Shown: positions 1 to 9,630 of the stretch, in pieces
Position numbering within the stretch: position 1 is the stretch's first letter
Layout: each line of letters starts with the position of its first letter
Source: Enterobacter chengduensis
Lineage (GTDB): Bacteria; Pseudomonadota; Gammaproteobacteria; Enterobacterales; Enterobacteriaceae
DNA: 64,000 nt
Direction of reading: 5' to 3'
NCBI RefSeq assembly: GCF_001984825.2
Contig: NZ_CP043318.1
Coordinates: forward strand, 3,534,001-3,598,000
Notes under the pieces: model-generated
What the model was told of the DNA's origin: nothing
The model's input: only the letters and a program-made list of their open reading frames with translations
Database searches by the model: none
Made by a program: the position numbers and the translations under genes

Positions 1-169
1 TATTCCGCCAGCCGAGGATATGTCGGTTCTCGCCGACCAGATCGTCGCCGTCGATGTCCTGATACGGGCAGGTCTGTTCAACCACGAACACTTCGCAGCG
101 CAGCTTCAGCAGGGCGTAAAGTGAATGAACGGTGAGGTCACTATGGTGTAAATCTTGCCACTGGATCAT
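1..169 (-). CDS. elaA: ElaA, GNAT-family N-acetyltransferase (5' part only)
   Basis: The first 56 codons run off the left edge of the window. The translation opens [16 protein letters not shown] and contains [20 protein letters not shown], the N-terminal half of the ElaA-type GNAT fold. The ATG (complement of 167-169) follows an AGGAGA ribosome site at good spacing. It is divergent from rbn, as in E. coli. ElaA is a predicted acyl-CoA-dependent acetyltransferase with no firmly known substrate. The acetyl-CoA-binding half lies outside the window. Confidence 0.9.
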   Translation of the reverse strand, partial: MIQWQDLHHSDLTVHSLYALLKLRCEVFVVEQTCPYQDIDGDDLVGENRHILGWRN

Positions 170-240
170 GTCGGTCTCCTTCCTGGGGTTCATCACGTTA
201 TACTAAACCCCTCCCCGTTCGGCAAAGGGCTGATTGCGTT

Positions 241-1158
241 ATGGAACTGATTTTTCTGGGCACGTCCGCTGGCGTGCCAACCCGCTCACGAAACGTGACG
301 GCGATCCTATTGGATCTTAAGCACCCCACCCGCGGCGGGCTGTGGCTGTTTGACTGCGGTGAAGGAACGCAGCATCAGCTGCTGCATACCGCTTACCATC
401 CCGGCAAGCTGGATAAAATTTTTATCACCCATCTTCACGGCGACCATCTGTTTGGCCTTCCCGGCCTGCTGTGCAGCCGCTCGATGGCCGGTAACCCCAA
501 TCCGCTGACGATTTACGGGCCAGCGGGAGTCCGGGAATTTGTTGAAACCACGCTGCGCCTCAGCGGCTCGTGGACAGATTATCCGCTGGAAATCGTAGAG
601 ATTACCGAAGGCCTGGTTTTCGATGACGGTGACTTTAACGTCAGCGCTCGGCCGCTCAATCATCCGGTGGAGTGCTATGGCTACCGTATTGACGCGCATG
701 ACAAGCCCGGCGCGCTGGACGCCGCCGCGCTGATGGCCGATGGCGTAAAACCCGGGCCGCTGTTCCAGCGCCTGAAGCACGGCGAGACCGTCACGCTGGA
801 GGACGGGCGCGTCATCAACGGTCAGGACTATCTCGCCGCCCCGCAGCCCGGCAAAAAGCTGGCGATTTTTGGCGATACGGCCCCGTGCCCGGCGGCGCTC
901 GAGCTTGCCCGGGGCGTGGACGTGATGGTGCATGAAGCAACGCTTGAAACGGCAATGGAAGAGAAAGCCAACAGCCGGGGCCATAGCTCCACGCGCCAGG
1001 CGGCGCAGCTTGCCCGTGACGCGGGCGTCGGGAGGCTCATTATCACCCACGTCAGCTCGCGCTACGACGCGCGGGGGTGCGAAAGCCTGCTGGCAGAGTG
1101 CCGCGCATTGTTCCCGGAATGTGAGCTGGCCGAAGATTTCGCTCAGGTCAGCGTTTAG
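241..1158 (+). CDS. rbn: Ribonuclease BN / RNase Z-type tRNA 3' endonuclease
   Basis: This 305-residue metallo-beta-lactamase-fold nuclease has the expected family length. The zinc motif HLHGDH lies at residues 64-69 (His64, His66, Asp68, His69), and further metal ligands sit in FGDTAPC and in the ITHVSSR segment near the C terminus. In enterobacteria the enzyme (also called ElaC) processes tRNA 3' ends and can act as exo- and endonuclease on RNA in the cytoplasm. The ribosome site before the ATG is weak; a TATACT hexamer at 199-204 is a possible -10. In E. coli elaD and yfbK-yfbP follow; here cheV follows instead. Confidence 0.96.
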   Translation: MELIFLGTSAGVPTRSRNVTAILLDLKHPTRGGLWLFDCGEGTQHQLLHTAYHPGKLDKIFITHLHGDHLFGLPGLLCSRSMAGNPNPLTIYGPAGVREFVETTLRLSGSWTDYPLEIVEITEGLVFDDGDFNVSARPLNHPVECYGYRIDAHDKPGALDAAALMADGVKPGPLFQRLKHGETVTLEDGRVINGQDYLAAPQPGKKLAIFGDTAPCPAALELARGVDVMVHEATLETAMEEKANSRGHSSTRQAAQLARDAGVGRLIITHVSSRYDARGCESLLAECRALFPECELAEDFAQVSV

Positions 1159-1161
1159 CCC

Positions 1162-1188
1162 TTCACTTTTCCCTCAGGATGCCGATAA
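1162..1188 (+). promoter_or_regulatory. Putative sigma-28 (FliA) promoter of cheV
   Basis: TTCACTTT at 1162-1169, an 11-base spacer, then GCCGATAA at 1181-1188. The second box is an exact match to the enterobacterial FliA -10 (GCCGATAA). The first matches TAAAGTTT at five of eight bases, and the 11-base spacing is canonical. The element ends 34 bases before the cheV ATG, so it is well placed for late flagellar-class expression. No start-site data are visible. Confidence 0.72.
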
Positions 1189-1222
1189 CGATTAAAAGGC
1201 CAGCATTTCTCTCGAGGGTAGA

Positions 1223-2227
1223 ATGGATAATTTCCAGAAAGATATTGATGACAGGGCGAATCTGACCCTGTCGAACCGTTTTGAACTGTTGCTGTTCCGT
1301 CTCGGCACGTCTCTTAACGAAAATAAATCCGAGCTGTTTGGCATTAACGTCTTTAAGCTGCGTGAAATCGTGCCGATGCCGGAGTTCACAAAGCCCGCCG
1401 GGATGAAATCGCCGCTGATGGGAATGGTGAATATTCGCGATCAGGTGATCCCGGTGATCGATCTGGCCGCCGTCGCAGGCTGTAAGCCCACCACCGGGCT
1501 GAACATCCTGCTGATCACCGAATACGCGCGCAGCGTGCAGGCGTTTGCCGTGGAGTCGGTTGAGAACATCATGCGTCTGGACTGGAAGCAGGTACACGCG
1601 GCGGAAACCGCCGTCAGCGGTCGCTACATCACCAGTATTGCGTGTCTCGACGAGAAGACCGATACCAACGATCTGGCGATGGTGCTGGACGTTGAGCAGA
1701 TCCTGTACGACATCACGCCAGCGAACCACGACCTGCACGCCACCAATCTGAAGACCACGAAATTCAACATCAAGCCGGGCTCTGTGGCGATTGTGGCGGA
1801 AGACTCCAAAGTGGCGCGCTCGATGCTGGAGAAAGGTTTGCAGGCGATGGAGATCCCGGCACAGCTGCACATCACCGGCAAAGACGCGTGGGAGAAAATT
1901 GGCGTGCTGGCCGCACAGGCGCAGGCAGAGGGCGTACCCATCACCGATAAGATTGCCCTGGTGCTGACCGACCTCGAAATGCCGGAGATGGACGGTTTTA
2001 CGCTAACGCGCAAAATCAAAACCGACCCGGTACTGAAGGATATTCCGGTGGTGATCCACTCTTCGCTTTCCGGCAACGCTAACGAGGACCATATTCGCAA
2101 GGTGAAGGCCGACGGGTATGTGGCAAAGTTTGAGCTGAACGAGCTGTCGTCGGTGATTGAGGAAGTGCTCGACCGTTCGATGAAGAAGATTGACGGGCCG
2201 CTGATCAGCAGGAAGCAGCTGTCTTAG
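1223..2227 (+). CDS. cheV: CheV-type chemotaxis adaptor (CheW domain plus receiver)
   Basis: The protein has 334 residues. Residues about 20-165 form a CheW-like domain (FGINVFKLREIV, GMVNIRDQVIPVIDLAAV). Residues about 185-325 form a CheY-like receiver, with phosphoacceptor Asp250 in VLTDLEMPEMDG and the conserved lysine in YVAKF. CheV couples chemoreceptors to CheA, and phosphorylation of its receiver domain tunes adaptation. E. coli K-12 lacks it, but Salmonella has a homologue at this junction. A GAGGGT ribosome site precedes the ATG. A sigma-28-like promoter lies just upstream, and a palindromic repeat and a shared terminator separate it from nuoN. Confidence 0.93.
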   Translation: MDNFQKDIDDRANLTLSNRFELLLFRLGTSLNENKSELFGINVFKLREIVPMPEFTKPAGMKSPLMGMVNIRDQVIPVIDLAAVAGCKPTTGLNILLITEYARSVQAFAVESVENIMRLDWKQVHAAETAVSGRYITSIACLDEKTDTNDLAMVLDVEQILYDITPANHDLHATNLKTTKFNIKPGSVAIVAEDSKVARSMLEKGLQAMEIPAQLHITGKDAWEKIGVLAAQAQAEGVPITDKIALVLTDLEMPEMDGFTLTRKIKTDPVLKDIPVVIHSSLSGNANEDHIRKVKADGYVAKFELNELSSVIEEVLDRSMKKIDGPLISRKQLS

Positions 2228-2231
2228 TTCT

Positions 2232-2278
2232 GGTGCGGGCTGGTGCCCTCACCCCGACCCTCTCCCACGGGGAGAGGG
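2232..2278. repeat. Palindromic intergenic repeat, copy 1 of 4
   Basis: The unit reads GGTGCGG, then CTGGTGCCCTCACCC, then an inverted repeat CTCTCCC-ACGG-GGAGAG. Closely related copies lie at 38992-39038, 46313-46348 and 59002-59048. It differs from the classical REP units also present in the window. It sits between the convergent 3' ends of cheV and nuoN. Confidence 0.8.
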
Positions 2279-2288
2279 CGCAAACATT

Positions 2289-2315
2289 AAAAAAGGCAAC
2301 TTTCGTTGCCTTTTT
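2289..2315. terminator. Bidirectional terminator between cheV and nuoN
   Basis: AAAAAGGCAAC-TTTC-GTTGCCTTTTT gives a perfect stem-loop with a T-run on both strands. It can terminate cheV rightward and the nuo operon leftward. Confidence 0.9.
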
Positions 2316-2324
2316 GCTTTTACC

Positions 2325-3782
2325 TTACATTAATGGCATCGCTCGCTGCACGATATCAATCAGCGGCTGCGGATAGATACCGAAGATCAGCACCAGCAGG
2401 GCTGAGATCAGCACCACGATACCACCGGCGCTGTACTGCCAGTTGGATGGCGCATCGCGGTTGAGCTGCTGAGGCGCGCTCAGGTACAGGCTCACGGCCA
2501 CGCGCAGGTAGTAGTAGAGACCAATCGCGGAGCCAATAACCACGCCCGCAGTCAGCCACCACAGGTGTGCCTGCACACCAACGGCCAGCACGTAGAACTT
2601 ACCGATAAAGCCCAGCGTCATCGGGATACCCGCCAGAGAGAGCATCATCACGGTCATCACCGCGGACAGGATCGGACGGTGCCAGAACAGACCACGGTAG
2701 GAGAACAGTGAATCGGCATCCGGACCACGGTACGGGCTGGACATCAGGCTCACCACGCCGAAGGCGCCGAGGCTGCTGAACAGGTAACCGGCCAGATACA
2801 CGCCCACGGCTTCCATCGACATCTCACCGCTCTGCAGCGCAATCAGCGCCACCATCAGGTAGCCCAGATGAGAGATGGACGAGTAGCCCAGCAGACGCTT
2901 GATGTTGGTCTGGCTCAGCGCCATCAGGTTACCGAAGATGATGGAGACGAACGCGATGATGCCCAGCACCACGCGAACCGCTTCGCTGTCACCCACCGGC
3001 GCGTACAGGAACAGACGCATAACCACCCCGAAGATGGCGATTTTGCTCGCCGTCGCCAGGAAGGTCGATACCGGCGCTGGAGCGCCCTGGTAGACGTCTG
3101 GCGTCCACAGGTGGAACGGCACCAGAGAGAGTTTAAAGCCGAGGCCAACAATCATCATGCCCAGACCCGCCAGCAGCAGCGGCTCGTGGAGCATGCCGTC
3201 GCCGAGGCTCTTGCCGAGCGCCATAAAGGAGAGGTTACCGGACTGTGCGTAAACCAGCGCAATACCAAACAGCAGGAACGAGGAGGCAGCAGCAGACAGG
3301 ATGGTGTACTTAATGCTTGCTTCCAGCGAGCGCTTCTGGCGGAAGGCGTAACCAATCAGGCCGAACAGCGGCAGAGAGATCAGCTCAATGCCGAGGAACA
3401 GCGCGGCCAGGTGGTTGGCATTCGCCAGCAGAATGCCGCCCAGCGCGGCAATCAGAACCAGCAGGTAAAACTCTTCTTTGTTGTCGTTGTAGCCTTCGAG
3501 CCACGGGTAGGCAAAGGTACAGGTCGCCAGGCTCGCCAGCAGCACCAGACCGGTATACAGCATGGCGTAGCCGTCAACGCGCATCAGCGGGGTGACGTCC
3601 ATCGCCCCGCCCTGGCCAACAAACCAGAGAGAGACTAACGCGGCGTTCAGGCCGATGACCGACAGCGTGGCATTCAGGAAGTGATTGCGTCGCCACGCAA
3701 TGGAGAGCATCACAACCACCACCGTCAATCCGACGATCAGCAGCGGTAGCAGCGCAATCAGTTGTTGTGGAGTTATTGTCAT
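2325..3782 (-). CDS. nuoN: NADH-quinone oxidoreductase subunit N
   Basis: This 485-residue polytopic protein of the antiporter-like (Mrp/ND2) family matches E. coli NuoN in length. About fourteen membrane helices are evident, with [13 protein letters not shown] and the broken-helix lysine region typical of proton-channel subunits. It forms part of the membrane arm of complex I. It is the last gene of the nuo operon and lies six bases after nuoM. The ATG corresponds to 3780-3782. Confidence 0.98.
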   Translation of the reverse strand: MTITPQQLIALLPLLIVGLTVVVVMLSIAWRRNHFLNATLSVIGLNAALVSLWFVGQGGAMDVTPLMRVDGYAMLYTGLVLLASLATCTFAYPWLEGYNDNKEEFYLLVLIAALGGILLANANHLAALFLGIELISLPLFGLIGYAFRQKRSLEASIKYTILSAAASSFLLFGIALVYAQSGNLSFMALGKSLGDGMLHEPLLLAGLGMMIVGLGFKLSLVPFHLWTPDVYQGAPAPVSTFLATASKIAIFGVVMRLFLYAPVGDSEAVRVVLGIIAFVSIIFGNLMALSQTNIKRLLGYSSISHLGYLMVALIALQSGEMSMEAVGVYLAGYLFSSLGAFGVVSLMSSPYRGPDADSLFSYRGLFWHRPILSAVMTVMMLSLAGIPMTLGFIGKFYVLAVGVQAHLWWLTAGVVIGSAIGLYYYLRVAVSLYLSAPQQLNRDAPSNWQYSAGGIVVLISALLVLIFGIYPQPLIDIVQRAMPLM

Positions 3783-3788
3783 GGCGAT

Positions 3789-5318
3789 TTACGGCCTTGT
3801 AGTAGAAGCAGAATTAACAAACCACTGCTGGATGTTACCCATCGCGCTGTGCGAGGTATCCAGAATCGGCTGCGGGAAGAAGCCCAGCAGCACCAGCAGT
3901 ACGACCAGCAGCAGGATGATGAACAGCTCGCGCAGCGACATCCCCGGCAGTTCTTGTGCGGCAATTTCGCTCTTCGCTTTACCGAAGTAAGCGCGGTGCA
4001 GCATCGCCAGCGAGTAGACGGAAGCAAACACCAGACCGAAGGTGGAGATCACGGTAATCACCGGCACCACTTTGAAGCTGCCGAACAGAATCATAAATTC
4101 GCCGACGAAGTTACCGGTGCCCGGCATCCCCAGGGTGGCAACCGCGAAGAACATTGAGAGCGCAGGCAGCCACTTAATTTTGCTCCACAGGCCGCCCATC
4201 ATGCGCATGTCGCGGGTGTGCAGACGTTCGTACAGCTGACCACACAGGATGAAGAGGCCGGCTGCGGACAGACCGTGCGCAATCATCTGGATCACCGCGC
4301 CCTGGTACGCCAGCTGGCTGCCGGTGTAGATAGCAATCAGCACGAAGCCCATGTGGGAAACGGAGGTGTAGGCAATCAGACGCTTTATGTCGTACTGCGT
4401 GAAGGCCATCCACGCGCCGTAGAAGATACCGATCACGCCGAGCCACATGGCAATTGGGGCGAACTCTGCGGAGGCATTCGGGAACAGCGGCAGAGCGAAA
4501 CGCAGCAGACCGTAGGCCGCGGTTTTCAGCAGGATGCCCGCCAGGTCAACGGAACCCGCCGTTGGCGCCTGAGAGTGCGCGTCTGGCAGCCAGCCGTGCA
4601 GCGGAACCACCGGCATTTTCACCGCGAACGCGATGAAGAAGCCCAGCATCAGCAGGTATTCCACGCCGTGAGACATTGGCGTCTTGAGCAGGTCTTCGTA
4701 GTTGAAGGTCCAGGTGCCGGTCGCGTTGTGGTGAACAAACACCAGCGCCAGAATGGCAATCAGCATCACCAGACCGCTCGCCTGGGTGTAGATGAAGAAC
4801 TTGGTTGCCGCCGTGATGCGCGTTTTACCGTCGGACGCCTTGTGGCCCCACAGCGCGATCAGGAAGTACATCGGCACCAGCATCATCTCCCAGAAGAAGA
4901 AGAACAGGAACATGTCGATGGCAAGGAACACGCCGATAACGCCGCCCAGGATCCACATCAGGTTCAGGTGGAAGAAGCCCTGGTATTTTTCGATTTCTCG
5001 CCAGGAGCAGAGTACCGCCAGAACGCCGAGCAGACCGGTCAGCACCACCATCAGCAGCGACAGACCGTCAATCGCCAGGTGGATCGTAATGCCGAAACGT
5101 GGGATCCACGGCAGGATGAACTCAGACTGCCACTGCGGAATGCCCGCAGACTGGGTCAGTGAGTAACCGCCCTGCAACCACAGTTGCAGGCCAAGCGCGA
5201 GCGTCAATCCCATGGTGATCAGCGCGATCCAGCGCGGCATCTTCACGCCAAAGCGTTCAGTCTGCCAGCACAGGAAGCCGCCGATGAAGGGAATTAATAT
5301 TAGCCAGGGTAGTAACAT
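3789..5318 (-). CDS. nuoM: NADH-quinone oxidoreductase subunit M
   Basis: This 509-residue antiporter-like membrane subunit (ND4 family) pumps protons in the membrane arm of complex I. Glu144 in FFWEMMLVPMYF is the conserved TM5 glutamate, and PLHGWLPDAHSQAPTAGS is the family signature of TM7-8. The length matches E. coli. It is separated from nuoL by 76 bases that hold a strong hairpin, the widest gap in this half of the operon. Confidence 0.98.
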   Translation of the reverse strand: MLLPWLILIPFIGGFLCWQTERFGVKMPRWIALITMGLTLALGLQLWLQGGYSLTQSAGIPQWQSEFILPWIPRFGITIHLAIDGLSLLMVVLTGLLGVLAVLCSWREIEKYQGFFHLNLMWILGGVIGVFLAIDMFLFFFFWEMMLVPMYFLIALWGHKASDGKTRITAATKFFIYTQASGLVMLIAILALVFVHHNATGTWTFNYEDLLKTPMSHGVEYLLMLGFFIAFAVKMPVVPLHGWLPDAHSQAPTAGSVDLAGILLKTAAYGLLRFALPLFPNASAEFAPIAMWLGVIGIFYGAWMAFTQYDIKRLIAYTSVSHMGFVLIAIYTGSQLAYQGAVIQMIAHGLSAAGLFILCGQLYERLHTRDMRMMGGLWSKIKWLPALSMFFAVATLGMPGTGNFVGEFMILFGSFKVVPVITVISTFGLVFASVYSLAMLHRAYFGKAKSEIAAQELPGMSLRELFIILLLVVLLVLLGFFPQPILDTSHSAMGNIQQWFVNSASTTRP

Positions 5319-5339
5319 GGCGATTTACATTCCTTTTTA

Positions 5340-5358
5340 AGGCCCCCAGCAGGGGCCT
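5340..5358. other. Hairpin in the nuoL-nuoM intercistronic gap
   Basis: AGGCCCC and GGGGCCT form a seven-base perfect stem with a short loop (5340-5358). On the mRNA strand it is followed by TTAAAAAGGAATG rather than a U-run. It looks like an mRNA-processing or stability element just before the nuoM ribosome site, not a strong terminator. Confidence 0.6.
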
Positions 5359-5394
5359 GATTTTCAACGAATTCGAATAAAATTCACTTAACGA

Positions 5395-7236
5395 TCAACG
5401 CAACACCATCAGCAGCGCCAGCACGACAACCGCACCGATGCTCATGGACGCCACATACCAGCGCAGGTAACCGTTCTCGCTGTACAGCAGGCCTTTACCT
5501 GCAAAGCGGGAGAGGATCGCCGGGATATTCATCAGGCTGTTCAACGGATCGCGCTTCAGCAGCCACGCAATGCCCAGGAACGGCTTAACGAAGATCATGT
5601 CGTACAGCCAGTCGAAGCCCCATGCGTTGTACCACCAGGTGCCCAGCAGACGGCCCGGCGCGCTGTTGGCAACGGCGGTTACCAGCGTGCGTTTGCCCAG
5701 CCACAGCCATGCGGCGATCAGGATGCCCGCGATAGCGACCACGCCGGAGGTGATTTCAAGCGTCAGAACGCGACCGTGCTCAAGCTCGGTGGTGTCCGGC
5801 AGTACGCCCTGCAGCGGTGGCACAATCATCGCGCCAACGAAGGTGGACAGTACCAGCAGCACAATCAGCGGCAGGTGGTGGGTAATCCCCTTCCCTGCGT
5901 GAGCGTGAATTTGTTCTTTACCGTGGAATACGATGAAAATCATACGGAAGGTATACAGGGAGGTCATGAACGCACCGACCAGACCCGCAACCATCAGATT
6001 GATATGACCATTCGCCATGGCGCCCGCAAGGATTTCGTCCTTACTGAAGAAGCCCGCGGTGATCAGCGGCAGTGCCGCCAGCGCCGCGCCGCCCACCAGG
6101 AAGCAGACATAGACTAGCGGGATGGACTTACGCAGACCGCCCATCTTGAAGATGTTCTGCTCGTGATGGCAGGCCAGAATCACCGAACCGGACGAGAGGA
6201 ACAGCAGCGCTTTAAAGAACGCGTGCGTCATCAGGTGGAAGATTGCCGCATCCCACGCCTGAACGCCCAGCGCCAGGAACATGTAGCCAATCTGGCTCAT
6301 GGTGGAGTACGCGAGAACGCGCTTGATGTCGGTCTGCACCAGTGCGGCAAAGCCTGCCAGCACCAGCGTTACCGCACCAACGATACCCACCAGATGCAGA
6401 ATTTCCGGGGTCATCAGGAACAGGCCATGGGTACGCGCAATCAGGTAAACACCCGCGGTCACCATGGTCGCGGCGTGGATCAGCGCGGAGACAGGGGTAG
6501 GACCCGCCATCGCGTCCGCCAGCCAGGTCTGCAACGGCAGCTGCGCGGATTTACCCACGGCACCACCCAGCAGCATCAGCGTTGCCCACCACAGCATGTT
6601 GTTGCCTGCGGCGAAGTGCGCTGGCGCCAGTTCCACCATTTCGCGGAAGTTCAGCGTGCCCAGTTCGTTGTAGAGAATGAACAGGGCAAAAGCGAGGAAG
6701 ACGTCACCCACGCGGGTCACGACGAACGCTTTCATGGCCGCTGCGCCATTCTTCGGATCGGTGTAGTAGAAGCCGATCAGCAGGTAAGAACAGAGACCTA
6801 CGCCTTCCCAGCCCAGATACATCAGCAGCAGGTTATCGGCCAGCACCAGAACCACCATGCTGGCGATAAACAGGTTGGTGTAGGCGAAGAAGCGGGAGTA
6901 ACCCTCTTCACCGCGCATATACCAGGAGGCGAACATGTGGATCAGGAAGCCGACGCCGGTGACCACGGAGAGCATGGTCAGCGAGAGGCCGTCCAGCACC
7001 AGGTTAAAGCCGATGTTGAAGTCACCCACCGACATCCAGGTCCACAGCGGCACGCTGAACGGCTGACGTCCGTTGTTGAAGAAGTCGATCCCCGCATACG
7101 CTGTGACCAGCGCGGCCAGACCGACAGAGCCCATGCCCACGGTCGCAGACAGATTCTCAGACCAGCGGCCGCGAGAAAACGCCAGCAGCACGAAGCCAAT
7201 CAGCGGAAAAATAATGGTTAAGGCAAGCATGTTCAT
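5395..7236 (-). CDS. nuoL: NADH-quinone oxidoreductase subunit L
   Basis: The protein has 613 residues, as in E. coli. It is the distal antiporter-like subunit (ND5 family) of complex I, with a long lateral helix followed by a C-terminal anchoring helix (residues about 520-612). Glu144 in [14 protein letters not shown] is the conserved TM5 carboxylate, and [18 protein letters not shown] is the TM7-8 signature. The start overlaps the nuoK stop by four bases (translational coupling). Confidence 0.98.
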   Translation of the reverse strand: MNMLALTIIFPLIGFVLLAFSRGRWSENLSATVGMGSVGLAALVTAYAGIDFFNNGRQPFSVPLWTWMSVGDFNIGFNLVLDGLSLTMLSVVTGVGFLIHMFASWYMRGEEGYSRFFAYTNLFIASMVVLVLADNLLLMYLGWEGVGLCSYLLIGFYYTDPKNGAAAMKAFVVTRVGDVFLAFALFILYNELGTLNFREMVELAPAHFAAGNNMLWWATLMLLGGAVGKSAQLPLQTWLADAMAGPTPVSALIHAATMVTAGVYLIARTHGLFLMTPEILHLVGIVGAVTLVLAGFAALVQTDIKRVLAYSTMSQIGYMFLALGVQAWDAAIFHLMTHAFFKALLFLSSGSVILACHHEQNIFKMGGLRKSIPLVYVCFLVGGAALAALPLITAGFFSKDEILAGAMANGHINLMVAGLVGAFMTSLYTFRMIFIVFHGKEQIHAHAGKGITHHLPLIVLLVLSTFVGAMIVPPLQGVLPDTTELEHGRVLTLEITSGVVAIAGILIAAWLWLGKRTLVTAVANSAPGRLLGTWWYNAWGFDWLYDMIFVKPFLGIAWLLKRDPLNSLMNIPAILSRFAGKGLLYSENGYLRWYVASMSIGAVVVLALLMVLR

Positions 7237-7535
7237 CCACGCAACTCACTTACTGAATCGATGTTCAGATTCTGGCGGCGACGATGGAGCTGCAGCAACA
7301 GCGCCAGGCCAATACTCGCTTCGGCAGCCGCGAGGCTGATGGCGAGAATGTACATCACCTGACCATCGGTCTGGCCCCAGTAGCTTCCGGCGACCACGAA
7401 GGCCAGCGCGGAGGCGTTAATCATGATTTCCAGTCCGATCAGCATAAACAGCAGGTTGCGGCGGATAACCAGACCGGTCAGACCCAGAACGAATAAAATC
7501 GCCGCGAGGATCAGTCCATGTGTTAAGGGGATCAT
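7233..7535 (-). CDS. nuoK: NADH-quinone oxidoreductase subunit K
   Basis: This 100-residue, three-helix membrane subunit (ND4L family) has the two buried glutamates Glu36 (LIGLEIM) and Glu72 (AAAEASIG) used in proton transfer along the central axis of complex I. The length equals E. coli. The gene overlaps both nuoJ and nuoL by four bases. Confidence 0.98.
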   Translation of the reverse strand: MIPLTHGLILAAILFVLGLTGLVIRRNLLFMLIGLEIMINASALAFVVAGSYWGQTDGQVMYILAISLAAAEASIGLALLLQLHRRRQNLNIDSVSELRG

Positions 7536-8086
7536 GCGCGCTCCTCCGTTTTTCTTTTCGCGCGGTCGTCAGTGCGGTTGCTCAGCACCTCGCCAGCGCG
7601 CTCTTCGCGACCAACGTGGAAAGCAACAACCAGGCCTGCCAGCAGCAGCATTGAGGCCAGTTCCACCGCCAGAACGTATGGGCCAAAGAGCGTGATACCC
7701 ACCTCTTTCGCGCCGATCGGCGTGCCGTCGATGCCCTGATCGTTGACGCCCAGAATGGCGTAAACGATCACCACCAGCATGATGGCCGACAGAATTGCCG
7801 GGCCAATCCACACCTGCGGTTTTAACCACTGACGTTCCTGCTCAATTTCAGAGCCGCCCAGGTTCAGCATCATCACCACGAACACGAACAGCACCATAAT
7901 GGCCCCGGCGTAGACGATGATTTCCAGCGCACCGGCGAAATGCGCGCCCAGTGCGAAGAACACCCCTGAAATGGCCAGCAGCGAAATGATTAAGTACAGC
8001 AGCGCATGCACCGGATTGGTGTGCGTGATCACTCGCAGCGTAGCCAGGATGGCGATAAGGCCACAGATATAAAAAGCGAATTCCAT
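7532..8086 (-). CDS. nuoJ: NADH-quinone oxidoreductase subunit J
   Basis: This 184-residue membrane subunit (ND6 family) has five predicted helices and a charged cytoplasmic tail ([15 protein letters not shown]). The central helix [17 protein letters not shown] corresponds to the TM3 segment whose rearrangement couples quinone chemistry to pumping. It starts ten bases after nuoI and overlaps nuoK by four bases. Confidence 0.98.
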   Translation of the reverse strand: MEFAFYICGLIAILATLRVITHTNPVHALLYLIISLLAISGVFFALGAHFAGALEIIVYAGAIMVLFVFVVMMLNLGGSEIEQERQWLKPQVWIGPAILSAIMLVVIVYAILGVNDQGIDGTPIGAKEVGITLFGPYVLAVELASMLLLAGLVVAFHVGREERAGEVLSNRTDDRAKRKTEERA

Positions 8087-8096
8087 TGCCCTCTCC

Positions 8097-8639
8097 TTAC
8101 GGTAACAGGCTCTTGACGTCGATAGGCTTAGCTTCGTTCTCTGCTTCGCCCTTATCTTTGCCGTCGATTGCCATACCCGCCATCCGGTAGAAGTTATATT
8201 CCGGGTATTTGCCCGGACCGGAAATCAGCAGATCCTCTTTCTCGTACACCAGGTCCTGACGCTTGTACTCACCCAGCTCGAAGTCTGGAGTCAGCTGAAT
8301 CGCCGTGGTTGGGCACGCTTCTTCACACAGACCGCAGAAGATGCAGCGTGAGAAGTTGATGCGGAAGAACTCAGGGTACCAGCGGCCGTCTACCGTCTCT
8401 GCTTTCTGCAGAGAGATACAGCCTACCGGACACGCTACCGCACACAGGTTACAGGCAACGCAGCGCTCGGAACCGTCCGGGTCGCGCGTCAGCACGATAC
8501 GGCCACGGTAGCGCGGCGGCAGATATACCGGCTCTTCCGGGTACATCCGGGTTTCGCGTTTGGCAAACGCGTGCAGGCCGATCATCCAGATACTGCGTAC
8601 CTGGGTACCGAAGCCTACCAGTAATTCTTTTAAGGTCAT
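8097..8639 (-). CDS. nuoI: NADH-quinone oxidoreductase subunit I, 2x[4Fe-4S]
   Basis: This 180-residue peripheral-arm subunit has two ferredoxin motifs, [15 protein letters not shown] and [15 protein letters not shown], which ligate clusters N6a and N6b and pass electrons to NuoB. All eight cysteines are present and the length equals E. coli. An N-terminal amphipathic stretch contacts the membrane subunit NuoH, encoded immediately upstream. Confidence 0.98.
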   Translation of the reverse strand: MTLKELLVGFGTQVRSIWMIGLHAFAKRETRMYPEEPVYLPPRYRGRIVLTRDPDGSERCVACNLCAVACPVGCISLQKAETVDGRWYPEFFRINFSRCIFCGLCEEACPTTAIQLTPDFELGEYKRQDLVYEKEDLLISGPGKYPEYNFYRMAGMAIDGKDKGEAENEAKPIDVKSLLP

Positions 8640-8652
8640 GGTCTATAGCCCC

Positions 8653-9630
8653 TTATGGCTGCTGCCAGAGAATGACAGCTGCCGTTACCAACAAGTTGAC
8701 GAGCGTCAGCGGCAGGCACACTTTCCAGCCGAAGGACATTACCTGGTCATAACGCGGACGCGGTAACGCTGCGCGAATCAAAATGAACATCATCATGAAG
8801 AACGCGGTTTTCAGCGCGAACCAGATGAACGGCGGTAAGAACGGGCCATGCCAGCCACCGAAGAACAGCGTTACCATCAACGCGGAAATGGTGACGATAC
8901 CGATGTACTCGCCCACGAAGAACAGACCGAACTTCATGCCGGAATATTCGATGTGGTAACCGTCGGCCAGTTCCTGTTCGGCTTCTGGCTGGTCAAACGG
9001 GTGACGGTGGCACACCGCCACGCCCGCGATGGCAAAGGTAATAAACCCAAAGAACTGCGGAATAACGTTCCAGATGTCGGCCTGGTTGTTGACGATGTCG
9101 GTCATGTTGAATGAACCGGCCTGCGCCACCACGCCCATCAGGGAGAGACCCAGGAACACCTCGTAGCTCAGCGTCTGCGCGGAAGCACGCATCGCACCCA
9201 GCAGCGAGTATTTGTTGTTACTGGACCAGCCTGCGAATAGCACCGCGTAAACCGCGAGCCCTGCCATCATCAGGAAGAACAGAATGCCGATGTTCAGGTC
9301 AGCGACCACCCAGGTCGGGCTGACCGGCACGATAGCAAACGCCAGCAGCAGCGAGGTGAAGGCGATCATCGGTGCCAGAGTAAAGATCACGCGGTCAGAG
9401 AAGCGCGGGATCCAGTCCTCTTTAAAGAACATCTTGATCATGTCCGCGACCAGCTGGAGTGAACCACCCCAGCCCACGCGGTTCGGTCCGTAACGGTTCT
9501 GGAACAGACCGAGCAGACGACGTTCACCAAAGCTCATGAACGCGCCGCAGGTGACCACCACCAGCAGGATAACAATCGCTTTCAGAATGCTCAGCAGGAT
9601 GTCGATAAGATCCGGCGTTAACCAACTCAT
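8653..9630 (-). CDS. nuoH: NADH-quinone oxidoreductase subunit H
   Basis: This 325-residue membrane subunit (ND1 family) forms the quinone chamber with NuoB and NuoD. The conserved loop [16 protein letters not shown] and the acidic loop [20 protein letters not shown] are intact. Eight helices are expected. The start overlaps the nuoG stop by four bases. Confidence 0.98.
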   Translation of the reverse strand: MSWLTPDLIDILLSILKAIVILLVVVTCGAFMSFGERRLLGLFQNRYGPNRVGWGGSLQLVADMIKMFFKEDWIPRFSDRVIFTLAPMIAFTSLLLAFAIVPVSPTWVVADLNIGILFFLMMAGLAVYAVLFAGWSSNNKYSLLGAMRASAQTLSYEVFLGLSLMGVVAQAGSFNMTDIVNNQADIWNVIPQFFGFITFAIAGVAVCHRHPFDQPEAEQELADGYHIEYSGMKFGLFFVGEYIGIVTISALMVTLFFGGWHGPFLPPFIWFALKTAFFMMMFILIRAALPRPRYDQVMSFGWKVCLPLTLVNLLVTAAVILWQQP

